A stretch of 64,000 nt of DNA from Cristatella mucedo (Eukaryota; Bryozoa; Phylactolaemata; Cristatellidae): positions 23,174,001 through 23,238,000 of the forward strand of contig WPIO01000001.1 of the NCBI GenBank assembly GCA_009760855.2. The letters are read 5' to 3'. Position numbers and translations under genes: made by a program. The notes below the pieces were generated by a model. It was given only the letters and a program-made list of their open reading frames with translations, searched no databases and was not told where the DNA came from. Each line of letters starts with the position of its first letter. Position 1 is the stretch's first letter. This document shows, piece by piece, positions 1 through 12,067 of the stretch.

Positions 1-1409
1 GCAAGAATGCCTGCCAAGGCTGGTGCTGGCCATGAGCATTGCAGTTTTTTATTGGTAAAAGTAACATGGAAATTCACGAAACGTGTAGCTGCACAGCCGT
101 CTGTCTAAGCGATAGCTGGCCTGAAATCTTTATGATGCAGTAAGTATGAAAGGATCGTCACAGCCTTTTACAGCCGTTAAGCCACAATCTCATATTAAAT
201 GATCGTTTTGTCACGAACCGGCTGATATGAAAATACTGGTTTCGTCCGTATGGAGCATGAGACTTCAAGTATTCATACCGCACTGTTAGAGTCAATTATG
301 GAGTGATACCTTCGGAATTTAAATGTTTTCATGTCCACCTCTATCGTTGACTTTAACATTTTTAGTAAGAGAAGCTTTTCAACTTTCCTTTGCAAACAAA
401 TAAGCAGGAAATCGGATCTTCGTGGAGACACTTGGTTACCGCCTTCTCTCTAAACAGCTGCGTTATCCGAAACTATTGCTGCGAAAGCCACATGTAAACT
501 AGTTTTTTTTAAAGGCACCGGTAGGACCGTTTTTAGTATCAAAAGCTTCTGCCTATCTGGGTGGCAACACTTCCTATTTTAGCTCTTTGGATGTTTATAA
601 AGTAACCTCGATACCATAGATGTGTTTTGGCATTTGTGCAAACAATGTGTTGAACGAACAATAAACAGGACTTCTATTCACTTCCATTAGACTTTCTTCT
701 CCCATACACATTGTATGTACGCCATAACACATTCGCGGTTTACTTATAATCCAAATTCGTTAAAATCCAATTGGAAATGAATTAGAATCTCAACTAACGG
801 ACAAACTGAAACAATTATAGAGTGCCTTCTCTATTGGAACTTCTTTTTCCAAATAGTGTCACAATGGTGAGGTGCTGCACTAGTCACAAGCATTGTTTCT
901 TTATACAGTGGTTTGCAGTGGTTCTTGGAGTACCAGGTGCCGCTAAGAAAACGTCTAGACACACGCAATCGTGAATGCTCTTGCATGCATCAACTATCAG
1001 CTGCATTGTACCTGGCGAGCCGCTGAATAGGAAATGGTTTTGGAAAATCCCTTAGTATGCATAGTCGTTTGAATTCATTGTTCACAACAATTGCACTCAA
1101 ATTAGCGAAAATGTTCATAGTTTCTAAGCTCATTCTGCCTGCTCGAGCGTCTCCGTGGGACAATCCTAACCTTTACACCATGCATAAACCTAGCTGCATC
1201 CAAGTTCTCCCGAAGTAAATGCTATTTACAGTTTCGTGACGAAAGCTGGTAAGACAGAAGCGCATTAACTAAAACTCACAATGCTAGCAATTCTCAAAAT
1301 ACGCACACGACAAAAGAGTGCAGCTGTAATAATGTTTTCTTAACATAGAATTTCATTGATTTAAATGGATTTTTCTTACAAATCAGCTTGTCTCCGGTCT
1401 CTCATGTTT
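1..1409. other. AT-rich spacer, nothing recognised
   Basis: No open segment with convincing splice sites, no repeat motif shared with the rest of the window and no RNA gene was recognised. It may be intergenic or intronic; if the minus-strand PAN gene continues this far, further small exons could be hidden here. Confidence 0.4.
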
Positions 1410-1810
1410 ATTCTCCTGCCAGACTGAGCGTCGTACCACCAGCTTTTCTGAGTCTAATCATTTACCTACACCTCGTAGGAAAACGAAATCTTTGGAGACC
1501 GTGCCTTTACTTCTTTTGCTCCCTCAGCCTTGAAGTCACTCCCACCTGACATTAAGAAATCCTTGATATGTTGATATCTAAAACCAATCTTACAACTCAT
1601 CAATTGGTCACACCATTTATCAAGTCTATGTGATTCGTCCTGTGTGTGCTTACGTGTGCTGACCCTGTACATGTCTCCTCCAACCATGTTGTGCTTGTTG
1701 TCATTGAGTATGCCAGTACTAACCATTCAATCATACTTCCTTTACTGATAATGCAAATTGCCTACGAAAAGATTGATTTCTACGAGGCACTGTAACAAAT
1801 TTATTGTGAT
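1410..1810 (+). mobile_element. LINE family A, diverged 3' fragment
   Basis: The stretch follows the 3' end of the better LINE A copies: the end of the RT C-terminal region (around 1490-1560, matching the 'GGAGACCGTGC' stretch), the 3' UTR with its CATGCTGACCCTGT-like motif (here GTGCTGACCCTGTACATG), then a degenerate terminal stem-loop near 1765-1790. The coding part has lost its frame. It is an old, 5'-truncated insertion with no function of its own. Confidence 0.65.
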
Positions 1811-2334
1811 ATTTCGTATGCCAAATAATATTAAATATTGCAATTCTGGTGTGGTTTGGAAGTAGCAATAGCACGTCTAATTTCTTCGTGGATTAATAAA
1901 ATAAATTCTGAATACTGCAAGTATCGTTTCAGATTTTTAGAAAAGCAGTCAGACTGCGTGTTCAGATCATCTTTGCTGTAGCCCTGCCAGTTGAATGCTC
2001 TTTTTATTTAGGACAAAATCTTTGCCGACAGAGCCAAGATTTAAATCTTGCGACAGCATACCTTAAAAACAACCAATCTGCGAATGCATTTCAAAATAAT
2101 TTTAGCTCTTAGCTTCTTTCCAGTAGTTGATTTTCATACTTCTTTCCGCAAATTAGCTGCTATTGATAGTATGCCCTTCTCTAAAGGCATTATCGATCGA
2201 CGACTGGACATACGTATGCATAGGTTGATAGAGGAAAGTGTGACGTGTAAAGCACGTTTTTCATTAGCAATTGCGAAGTGTTTAAGGTCCCACGAACAAC
2301 TTTTATCCATGACGATATAGCCACCATTTACATA

Positions 2335-3330
2335 ATTAACTCACAATATCCCGGTTTGATTCTAAATTTCACAGAATGATGTGAAAAGTTAACCCATCTG
2401 ATTTCGTGCAATAGGGCTTGGGCGCTATCGTGCTATGACTACAAATGGCAACAATCAGCCAGCCTATTTAGACATACCAACTGTAATACAGCTGCCATTT
2501 CACTATAAACTGTTCTCAACTGCTTCTTTGATTGTGAATCATAGCAAGCACTTGTAAGGGTTAACCTCACAAAATTAATGTAATTGGGCTTGTGTATTAT
2601 CATGCAATGGCCTTCAGGGGCTTTGGCTAGCCGGCATCGCTTCGGGTTTTAACGGCGATATAGCTACCACTTTTAAAATAGGCTTCGTGCAACTGATGAT
2701 ACGGTTTTGATTCTAAATTATATAAAGTAGTGTTCAAGGTTTACCAACAAAATTTCATAGCATATTGTATGGGCGGTCTTATTCAATAGCCTCCGATGTT
2801 CCGGACCTGCGAGCATCCTTACATTCTCCAAAAGATGATATAGCTGTAATTTCCACAAGAGGCGTGTGTCAGCTGTGCTTTTAATTGCACGTTATAAAAA
2901 CAGCTTTTAAGCTATACAATCAAATGATCCTTGCCAGCCAGCACATATACATATTCCAACTGCAAAAGCTGCCATTTCCACACTAAGCAATAAGTAACTG
3001 TGGTTTTGAAGTCGTAGGAAACAGTGCTCGGGTTTTACAACTCAATGCCTTGACATTCCCGTGAAAATTTTTATTGTATGAGCTCTATGGGATTGGACCA
3101 GCCAGCTTCCCTGAATACTTAGCCTACAATACAGCTGCAATATCTAAAATTAGTGTTTTAAAACTGAGGGTTTGATTGCAAATTATGGAAGCACGTGTTT
3201 CAAGTTCATCTATATAAGCGTGTGACATTATTTTAGTGGGTTCTAATGCTATGGCACTAATGCCTAGCCATCTGCGGCCATAGCAATGTAATGAGTTAAC
3301 ACAATCGTATGCCATTTGGGAAGTAAATCC
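2335..3330 (-). repeat. Diverged ~165 bp tandem repeat array, minus orientation
   Basis: A motif close to CCAGCCAGC followed by an AGCTGC block recurs near 2458, 2627 (degenerate), 2800 (degenerate), 2936, 3097 and 3262. The spacings are about 169, 173, 136, 161 and 165 bp. Between these landmarks the units share blocks such as GGTTTTGATTCTAAATT and TTCAAGGTTTACC. Units are strongly diverged from each other, so the array is old. The same unit occurs in the opposite orientation at 6230-7095: GGGAAGCTGGCTGGTCCA is present there and, as its reverse complement, near 3097. Confidence 0.65.
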
Positions 3331-3574
3331 AGATCACGTTATTGCATAATAAGCATTCAAAGCCGCTGTCAGACGACGACCGTTGTATAAATAGTAGTAG
3401 TATCACAGATGTAAAATGCAGAGCAGACCGACCCTTTGGGAGCCCATTGTCTTAGAACGGGTAAGGACTATAGAATGCAATTTGATTGGTAAACTCGGAA
3501 CCATTTTTTGCTGTAACAAATAATATTAAAACCGCCGTTGCTCAAGCATATTTTGGAAACTCATATATCAATAT

Positions 3575-6125
3575 TTTTTATTGACTGACTCATTGCTTCT
3601 AGAGGCTCATGTGCATGTACCTACTCCCATCAAGGGTTGCACACTCGACAAAATTATCTCGTACGGCTTCACTTTGTCATCTCCAATTATTACCGACTCA
3701 TATTTATCTGATGGCATGCAGATCTCATTCATCTTAAAATGCCTGCCTTGCGCTTCTGAAGTCGCCTGTTAATCGTGATACCTCAAGAGCCTTGACATCG
3801 ATGCTGTCCGTGTGAGAATATCTGCAACGCCTCTGGTGCTCAGTTCTCCCTCCGGTCTTTCATCATTGGTAGATAGCTACGACAAGACAATAGCTGTCAC
3901 ACTCAACGAGTTCCGCCCAGAGACCTATGGTTTGCCACAGACATTAAACTAGCTAGGTCAACTAAGCCCAAGCACCAAAAAGCTTACACAAGATAAGGAC
4001 TGATTGTCCATCGACAGGCATACGAGGATTACTGTAGGTCGTACCAATCAATTCTAGCAAAGACGAAGTCTAGCTTCTGTAAAAACGTTGTTGAATCACA
4101 GCTGCACAATCCAAAAATGCTGATGTCGACGATCAAACATCTTCTCTGAAGCTCCAAGGTTAGCTCCTTACCTTTTGATCTCTGTTATGATGTAGCTGAT
4201 CGCTGCTAAAGCTTCATTGTCCAAAAGATAGACAAGATTCGAGATTCCATCTGTGATATTGCAGCTTCTCCTAGAATGCTTTCCTTGATTCCTTCCAGCA
4301 CCTCAATGTCTACATTCAAGAAGGACACTCGTTATCTCATCCTGAAATTTGTATCCTAATAAAAAATACCACAAGTCCTTTGGGCCCAATTCGCACTATC
4401 CGGCTCCTAAGTTGCGTTGATCTGCTGCTTCCGTGCATAACTAACACCATTAACATGTCATTAGCCTCAGGTCAGGTCTTAGCATCTTTCAAAAAAGCTG
4501 TAGTCAGGCGACTACTCAAGAAAGCCACACTCGATCATCAGAGCTTGAGCCACTATCACCCAGTCTCCTTTCTACCATCTACATCAAAGACACTGGAACG
4601 AGTCTTGGCACACCAGCTGAACTAATATAGTAAAACTTCAAACCGTAGTAGTAAGTTCCAGTCTGGCTTTAGAGCTAATCAATCCACAGAATCAGCATTG
4701 CTCAGCGTGTACAACAACCTACTTAGGAATGCAGACGTGGGTAGAGTGTCTCTGCTTGTTTTGCTCGATCTTTTGGCAGCGTTTAGTACTATCGATCACA
4801 AAGTTCTTCTAGAGAGGCTCTCATCTCCCATGGGCAGCACTAGCACTGCACTGCAATGGTTCAGGTCCTATCTCGGTGGGAGACTCCAGAGTACTGATGC
4901 GAATGGACAAGATCTACCAACGTACCACTGACATATGGGGTGCCTCAGGGCTCCGTGCTAGGTTCTGTTTCTTTTCACGGTTTATACTCTCCCTCTGGCT
5001 GATGTGACTGCCGAGCATAATCTAGGCTTTAACTTCTATGGGGATGACATTCAGTTGTACCTTTGTTTTGATTCTTCCAAGCCTTCGAGGACAACGAATT
5101 CTCTGAACTCACTTACTGCATGTAATGATGACATCCGAACATGGATAGCAGCAAATTTTCTAAAACTAAACGATGATAAAACTAACTTACTAGTTATGGA
5201 CAAACCCAGTGTGATTCAGAAATTGTAAAGGCTGACACTCAATATTGACTCTGCCAGCATATCTTCTGTTGAATCAGCTCGAAATCTAGATGTCATCTTT
5301 CAAAGAGACCTCTCGTTAGATGACCACATCAGCTGAAACATTAGGTCTGCCTACTTTCAGCTACATAATATAGTTAACTTCGGGCTTGTTTAGATAAGGA
5401 TACCACGTCTTAGTTGGTCAACGCATTTGTGACATCCCGTCTTGACTTCTGGAACTCACTGCTTACTGGACTACCGGCATGTGCAAGCAGGCGATTATAG
5501 CTGGTGCAAAACTCTGCAGCTAGGCTTATCTGTCGTGAGCGTTGCTGTTGCAACATCACACCACTTTTCGCCGACCTTCACTGGCTACCAGCAAAGGAAC
5601 GGATCAACGTCAAGGTTATGTCACGTACTTTTAGGTCCCTTCATTCTGTGGCTCTAGGCTACACTATCAGATTTACGCCCCCACTAGGCCAAGCATCGTA
5701 CCACTCAATTTTTTTTTGAAAGCTGTTCACCTTGACCTCGAACAAATTTCAAATTTTCCGGAGAACACGCATTAGGTTCCTATGCTTCCAAAGTGTGGAA
5801 TTCACTCCCGACTTGCGTTACGACGTCCCCTGACTTGATAACATTTAACAAGAAATCAAATTGCAGTTATTTATGACTTGATTTAGTGGTTTCTATGGTT
5901 TCGTCCTTAAAATGCTAATACTTGCTGACACTTTTGCAAGCTGCCATTAATCTTACTTGCGTGCTGACCCTGTGCATGCCATCCTTAACCATGTTAATCA
6001 TGCTGTTCATCAAGCATGATGCCTCTCACCGTTCAATCATGTTTACATTTCAGCAAGTGTAAAGCGCCGAGAGACATTGAGTTTTCTGGGAGTGCTTTAT
6101 CAAGTGCAATAATAATAATATAAGT
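3575..6125 (+). mobile_element. LINE family A, longest plus-strand copy (decayed)
   Basis: L2/CR1-like non-LTR retrotransposon with these parts in order. The end of the endonuclease domain lies at 3580-3772 (remains of a TLDKIISYG...ITDSYLSD block; the family's SDH is now SDG). A basic linker follows at about 3880-4150, then the reverse transcriptase at about 4370-5230 (LDLLAAFSTIDH motif A; YGDDIQL where better copies have YADDTQL). The C-terminal region is at 5270-5860 and the 3' UTR at 5870-6050. The terminal hairpin (AAAGCGCC...) and an ATAATAAT tail lie near 6060-6120. Multiple stops and frameshifts break every domain, so it is a pseudogene copy. It sits between two oppositely oriented satellite arrays. 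Confidence 0.85.
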
Positions 6126-6229
6126 ATTAAATGAAATCCGTACCGCAGATCGGTTACATAAAAAGGCTGCCTGGTCCTGGCCATGAAAGGCATTAGCATA
6201 ACAATTCCCATGCACTATGACATTCAATT

Positions 6230-7095
6230 TGATGTGTTAGCCCTGAGCACAGTTTTCACTAATGTGGAATTAAAACCGAAGTTGCACAAAGCCTAATATG
6301 AAAATAGCAGTTTTCTCGCAATTTAAAATTACACTGCTGCCGGGAAATTGTAGGCTTTTCCATTAGAACCCAGATGCCTAGTCATAAACTATTTCAAGGG
6401 TGAACCGGCATCAAAGTTTTCTGTGACTTCGAATGTAAGCCGTGGTTGTGCACTGCCTACTAAGGAAATCACGGCTGTTTTACAGTTGGAATATGTGGGA
6501 AGCTGGCTGGTCCAGACCATTGGAAGCCATTGCATGAATACCCCTAAGGTGCTATACCGTGAAATTTGATTGGCGAAGCCGGGCATGGTTTTCCGAAAAT
6601 TGGTAATAAAACCGCAGCTGTACGGCACTTTAAGTTGTAATGGCTGTTGTCTCCTAGATTAATTGAGTAAGGACAGCTGGCTGGCCTGGGCCGTTGGAAG
6701 CTTATCCAAGCGCCATTGCACGACATTTAGCGGGTACTGAGGAAACATTGTTTGCTATAATGTGCACTCGAGACTACAATTACATGTGGCCTATCGTGGT
6801 TATGTCAGCTATATCGCAGTTCAAAATTGCACGGTAACCCGATCCAGTGGAGGCCATAGCAATAAATCACACGGAATGCTTTGGCTTAACCAGGGATACA
6901 TTTTTTGTAACTTGGAGTCAGGAGCGAAGTTGCTTGAAGAACATTGCGAAAATTGCGGCTGTAGCTCGGTTGGATTATGTAGGGAGGCTAGCTGGCTGTT
7001 GGAGGCTGTAGCACGAAAATCCCTAAAGCCTCTGCTCTTAAATTTGATAAGTATACCTGGAACACTGTTTTCTACTATGGCGAATGAATAAGTTA
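6230..7095 (+). repeat. Diverged ~165 bp tandem repeat array, plus orientation
   Basis: GCTGGCTGG-type motifs recur near 6502, 6675, 6841 (degenerate) and 6987, spaced about 173, 166 and 146 bp. Each is followed by a TTGGAAGCC/TTGGAGGC block and a GCACGA block, and preceded by a GGCTGT-rich block. The units are the reverse complement of those at 2335-3330. An open frame of about 109 codons at 6762-7091 lies entirely inside the repeats and I do not regard it as a gene. Confidence 0.65.
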
Positions 7096-7114
7096 CTCCG
7101 AGACGCCTATTATG

Positions 7115-7440
7115 GACATCTTACTTGACCACATTAAAAAACTACAAACGCAATTATGTATTACAGCATTAAGGTGGACTCAGTGATTACACCTCTATCT
7201 GCTTATACATGCTGACACTGTGCGTGCAGCCACTTACTACATTTGCATGCTGACCCTGTCAATGTTACCCATTACCATGTTGTTATTGTTCTTATTGAGC
7301 ATACTGCAACCAACCATTCGATCGTGCTTCCATTGTCGCAAATCTAAAGTGCCTTCAAAGAGATTAGGTTCTCTAATGACGCTATGTAAAGTTTACAGTT
7401 ATTAATTATTAAAAAATAACAATAATAATAATTAACTATA
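7115..7440 (+). mobile_element. LINE family A, 3' fragment
   Basis: Only the last codons of the RT C-terminus (GACCACATTAAAAAA), the 3' UTR with two CATGCTGAC-type motifs and a degraded terminal hairpin near 7345-7385 remain. An AT-rich tail of TTA/ATA repeats follows at 7400-7500. It is 5'-truncated and non-coding. Confidence 0.7.
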
Positions 7441-8118
7441 TATTAAAAAATAAAATTTTAATTGCTCAATTAAATTAATTTATTGTTTACTATTTATAGT
7501 TTACTATTACTACTGTGACTGGGAAGGCTGTTTTATAGTTCCTTGAGAACGTGCCATGGCAATATCATACAACATCGTGGCTCACCTTGTAATACCTTTC
7601 TCTATGATATGGGATTAAACTGCAGTTACAAATATTGTTTTGGAAAGGGCAGCTGCATCGTCAAAGTACTTCCTTAATAGTCCGGCTTCCTAGGTAAGTT
7701 GAGGTAGTAGCACGAGAACGCTCAAGGTCGAATGGTGAATAAACCAGTGAAAACGTCTTTTTTTACAGCTCAGAATAAAAACCAGTGCTATGACTTCTAT
7801 TAAAATGACTGATTCATAGCAGTGTATCGAAACGTGTCACAGTCTATCTTAAACTTTCTTGGGAATGGAATATAATGTTTACGCTGGCTTCATCAACAAT
7901 CTAGCTGGACTGATCCTAGTCCCAGATTACCTGAAAGAAATTGAACACAACTTGGTCATCTAATTAAAACTTAAGCTAGCATTACTAGGCTATATTAATC
8001 TTTTTCTATAAATAGACATTTCATTATTTATTTAAAACCTGGTTTAAATTATATTGTTATGTGAGATGTACTATGAATATGATTTTTGTTATGAAAATAC
8101 TCTGACTGTGAATATCTA
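7441..8118. other. AT-rich spacer, nothing recognised
   Basis: The sequence starts with simple AT-rich tail sequence from the preceding LINE fragment and then becomes unremarkable spacer. No motif, repeat or spliceable open frame was recognised. Confidence 0.4.
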
Positions 8119-9715
8119 AGAACTTGAGCAACTACCGCCCAGTATCCCGTCTACCATTTCTATCAAAGACACTAGAACGGGTCGTGGCAGAACAGCTAAA
8201 CTCATATATCGAAACCTCACACCTTGCTAGTAAGTTCCAGTCTGGCTTTAGAGCTAATCGCTCCACAGATTCAGCATTGCTTAGGGTATACAACGACCTA
8301 CTTAGGAATGCAGACATGGGTAGAGTGTCTCTGCTTGTTTTGCTCGATCTTTCGGCAGCTTTAGACACCATCGATCACAAAGCTCTTCTAGAGTGCCTTT
8401 CCTCTCACCTGGGCATCACTGGCACTGCTCTGCAGTGGTTCAGGTCCTATCTCAGTGGGAGACTCCAGAGTATTGACGTGAATGGATAAAGATCATCTGA
8501 AGTACCTCTGAAATATGGAGTACCTCAGGGCTTAGTGCTAGGTCCGGTTCTTTTCACGGTTTATACCCTCCCTCTTGCTGATGTGATTGCCAAGCACAAT
8601 CTAGGCTTTCACTTATATGCGGATGACACGCAGTTGTACCTTTGCTTTGATCCCTCCCAGCCGTCGAGCACCTCAAATTCTCTCAACTCACTTGCTGCAT
8701 GCATTGATGACATCCACACGTGGATGGCAGCAAATTTTCTAAAACTAAACGATGACAAAACTAACTTCCTAGCTATGGGCATACCCAGTGTGATTCAGAA
8801 ATTGGAAAGGCTGACGCTCAAAATTGGCTCTGCCAGCATGTCTCCAGTTGAATCAGATCGAAATCTAGGTGTAATATTCTACAGCGACCTCTCGTTAGAC
8901 GACCATATCAGCTCCACGGTCAAATGTGCCTATTTTCAGCTTCATAATATTGCTAAAATTCAGGCTTGTTTAGATAAGGATACCACGTCCAAGTTGGTCT
9001 ATGCATTCGTGACATCTCATCCCTACTTCTTCAACTCACTGCTTTCTGGCCTACCAGCATGTGCGATCAGGCGATTGCAGCTGGTGCAAAACTCTGCAGT
9101 TAGGCTTGTCTGTTGTGAGCGTCGCAGTTGCCACATTACTCCACTTCTCGCCGACCTGCACTGGCTACCAGTCAAGCAACGGATTGACTTCAAGGTTTTG
9201 TCGCTCACTTTTAGGTCCCTTCATTCCATAGCTCAAGCCTATCTCTCCGACATGCTCCCCCATCAGGCCAAGCATCGTACCACCCGCTTTTCGGAATCCA
9301 ACAGTCCAGAAATACCTCGTACAAACCTCAAATCCTTTGGAGACCGTGCATTCAGTTCGTATGCTCCCAAAGCCTGGAACACTCTCCCGACCTGCGTCAG
9401 AACATCCCCTGACCTGACCACATTTAAAAGGAACTTAAAAACACACCTATTTAGGACAGCATTTAGTGGGTCCCTGTGATTCGTCCTTCACATGCTTATG
9501 CGTGCCTACACTGTGCATGCTGCCACTAACCACATTTGCATGCTGACCCTGTGCATGTCACCCCTAACTATGTTATTCATTTTGTTTGTTTTTCAAGCAT
9601 GATTTTACTTACCATTTAATTGCATTTACCTTTGCAGCAAATGTAAAGCGCCTAGAAAGAGATTGAGTTCTTTGAGGGCACTTTAGCAAATACATTATAT
9701 ATTATATTATCATTA
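8119..9715 (+). mobile_element. LINE family A, 5'-truncated, nearly open RT frame
   Basis: The copy begins inside the RT domain at the NYRPVS block. It continues in a single frame to the normal protein end at 9479, interrupted by one nonsense codon at 8487-8489 (TAA where other copies have a Lys codon). Visible RT blocks are NYRPVSRLPFLSKTLE, LLDLSAALDTIDH (motif A; F to L change), GVPQGLVLGPVLF (S to L change) and YADDTQLYLCF (intact catalytic Asp pair). The C-terminal region with HITPLLADLHWLPVKQRI follows. The 3' UTR is at 9480-9640, the terminal hairpin at about 9648-9690, and a short AT-rich tail follows. One of the youngest-looking copies here. Confidence 0.9.
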
Positions 9716-10064
9716 TCTATTTTAACAATCAGTCTTTAAAACGAATTTGTTGAGTGCATTTGTCGGTGTGCCTCTCTCTGCCTGTTTATTTTTGTTTACC
9801 GTTGCCTACAGGCATTGCCAGTGAAATAACTTCTGATTACGGCTCATTTTAGGTGCAAGGTAGAAGCAACAAGACCCAGCACAGTACCACTTCGTCAGAT
9901 GAAAATATAAATGCAGTGACTTGCTGAAAGTCATAAAAAAACCAGCAGTGCAATTTGGGCTCGCTGACAGCAATAAATGCCACTTAATAACTTCAGCAGC
10001 TGATCGACCTAATGGTCACACAATTTACTAATGTTATTTCCTTAAGCAATTAAGTTATTTTTAC

Positions 10065-10225
10065 CCGACCAGAAAGTATTTTGCTTCTGACGTTTTGGCA
10101 TTTAGATCCGTCCCGCTCGAGTTTAAAATTCGGGAGAGCTTAAAAAAGTCACTCTGGATTGCTCCGATGGTATCAAAAGTCACGAATGCCGAGATGTATC
10201 CTTTAGTTGCCAGCGTAAAGTGAAT
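10065..10225 (-). CDS. Exon 3 of minus-strand PAN-type extracellular gene (candidate)
   Basis: Read on the minus strand, an acceptor TTTCTCTTGCAG ends at 10226. An open 161 bp segment follows, then a GTAAAA donor at 10064. It starts in phase 0 and ends in phase 2. The peptide has an ISAFVTFDTIG block, then DFFKLSRILNSSGTDLN and a final KYFLVG. It reads as the continuation of the exon at 11768-11949, which ends in phase 0. From memory it resembles an uncharacterised module seen next to PAN/apple domains in marine invertebrate predicted proteins; I could not verify this. The next exon, which must start in phase 2, was not found. The role is inferred to be extracellular; no catalytic motif is visible. 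Confidence 0.6.
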
Positions 10226-11767
10226 CTGCAAGAGAAATGCATCGATTGTGCACTCTTCTAGTAAAAGCATTGCAGAGGGAAATTTTAATGCACTTTAAAT
10301 AAATCTTAGCTTGCCTTAGAACCATTGGTGGAGGCTAGGACTCAATAAGCTAAAGAGGAGACTACAGCCTCGTGTTTAGCATGTCAGTAACTGTTTCATT
10401 GTAACTTATAAGCAATCCAAGTAATTGCAGTTAGCATACTTACGCTATTGTTTGTTTACACCACTAAAGTGTATACAAGATGAGATTGATTTAATCTTGG
10501 TCTGAATGATGCACTGATGAAGCATCAGCCTAAGATCCACTTTACCATTTCTGAATTTCTTAAAACCTATGATTATAAAAATGATGTAAGAGTTATGGGG
10601 AAACTGAGTGTCACCTCCGAGTCTAAATACGTTTGACTTCAAATTTGTTGTTCTAGCATTTCTCCCTGACAGAGTTCCAATTAGATTATAAGTCAGATTA
10701 CTCAATTGCACCCACTTACCCATCTTTTAAGCTTTCATTCATCTAGGAGTTCCTTGAACTACATCTAAATCTCTTGGAGATTGAGTCTTTAGCATGCTTG
10801 CATAAATAATCCGGAACCGGCTTCCAGCTTCTGTCTAAAACACTGTTGACTATGAATTATGTAAGCCTCAGCTAAGTTTTCTCAAATTCCTTTCAGGTTA
10901 ACCAGCATGCAAACGAGCTTGCCTCAATGCTGTGCAGGTGCTTTTCTTGCTAAAAGTGAAACGATTCAGTGCTAATTATTAGGCAGAGGCTCTACGTACT
11001 CTAACCAGTGGCCCTGGTCGTAATCTTGTGCTTTGCATGCTCATCAATGCCTGATTACTACAAGCCTACCCAGTCTTTTCTAAGCACGTCTCAGTTTTTA
11101 GTGCTTCTACTGTAAGTGCCTCTATCGAGGTTTAGTTATCATATGAATTTTTATTAGCGATATCTTATTTTCTATTATCTTTTATTAAACTTCTTATAAT
11201 CTTATTTCTGAATGTGCAACAGATTTTCAGGTCTTCTGGGTAAATGAAGAAAACTGCCCTCACTCAACACAACACTGCTTGATAGGGACGATACAAACCG
11301 TGATTACCCTACACCCTTATGCTTTTCGTGAAAAATTAATTTTAGCTTTAGCAGGTCGGTCGCAGTATTCAGTGACGTAGTTAGTGAGCCCAGCACACAG
11401 ACAGGCTATGTAGCAGTTCTAGCTTTACAAAAAATACCTTTTTAAAATTAGTATAACTTCTCATTATTAGAATTTCGGAAACTACAGTGAACTTTATAAC
11501 TCACATTCATATGTGCGAATTAGGCAGACTCATTTCTATTCGGTCATGGATGGCTTACGATCCAGTACTGTCTTTTTTAGTTAAAGGCCATCGTATGCTC
11601 GAAACTATGTAAGGTGGCAACACTGACACCCAAAAAGCACCCAAAGTTAGAACACATGGGTAATGCTTGAGTCGATTGGGGCCCTATGTAACCGCTTTTC
11701 GAAATCTTTGAACGTAACATATATTGCGTTTCTGCTTATAACAGAGATCCAATAATTCAAAACGTAC
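10226..11767 (-). other. Inferred intron between exons 2 and 3
   Basis: Spacer between two phase-compatible minus-strand exons, bounded by a GTACGT donor at its 5' side (11767) and the TTGCAG acceptor at 10226. No LINE or SINE was recognised inside, and open frames in it lack splice sites or family resemblance. Confidence 0.45.
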
Positions 11768-11949
11768 CTTTGTCATGTTGAAAAGCGTCCAGTTCTTCAA
11801 AATTGAGTTCTTTAAGTAGCACTTGCATTCGCTGTCTTTTGACATTTGTATTGCATTAGCAGTCCGGTTAAATTGAGTATACAGATAGAAGAAATCTGAG
11901 ACGTCAACTCCAGATCCTGAGCTCACTTTCATCAGCAGCTTCAAGGAAC
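11768..11949 (-). CDS. Exon 2 of minus-strand PAN-type extracellular gene (candidate)
   Basis: On the minus strand a TTATGTAG acceptor precedes 11949 and a consensus AAAG|GTACGT donor follows 11768. The segment is 182 bp, phase 1 at its start and phase 0 at its end. It encodes SLKLLMKVSSGSGVDVSDFF near the start and CKCYLKNSILKNWTLFNMTK at the end, with two closely spaced Cys and one Trp. Its phase 1 start fits the phase 1 end of the PAN exon at 23115-23393, and its phase 0 end fits the exon at 10065-10225. Inference: all three belong to one gene transcribed right to left, with an ~11 kb first gap that may hide further exons. The domain is not one I can name. Confidence 0.6.
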
Positions 11950-12067
11950 CTACATAATTAAAGCCACAGGTAATCATTTCAGCACTGCTCTGTAACAGCC
12001 CGTGGTAGCAACTATAAAGAAATTTGCATCGACATTTATAGCATCACTTTGATTTCAAGGGGAAAAT

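Noticed and set aside
6762-7091. 109-codon plus-strand gene
   Set aside because: It lies wholly inside the diverged tandem repeats and is not maintained in sister units.
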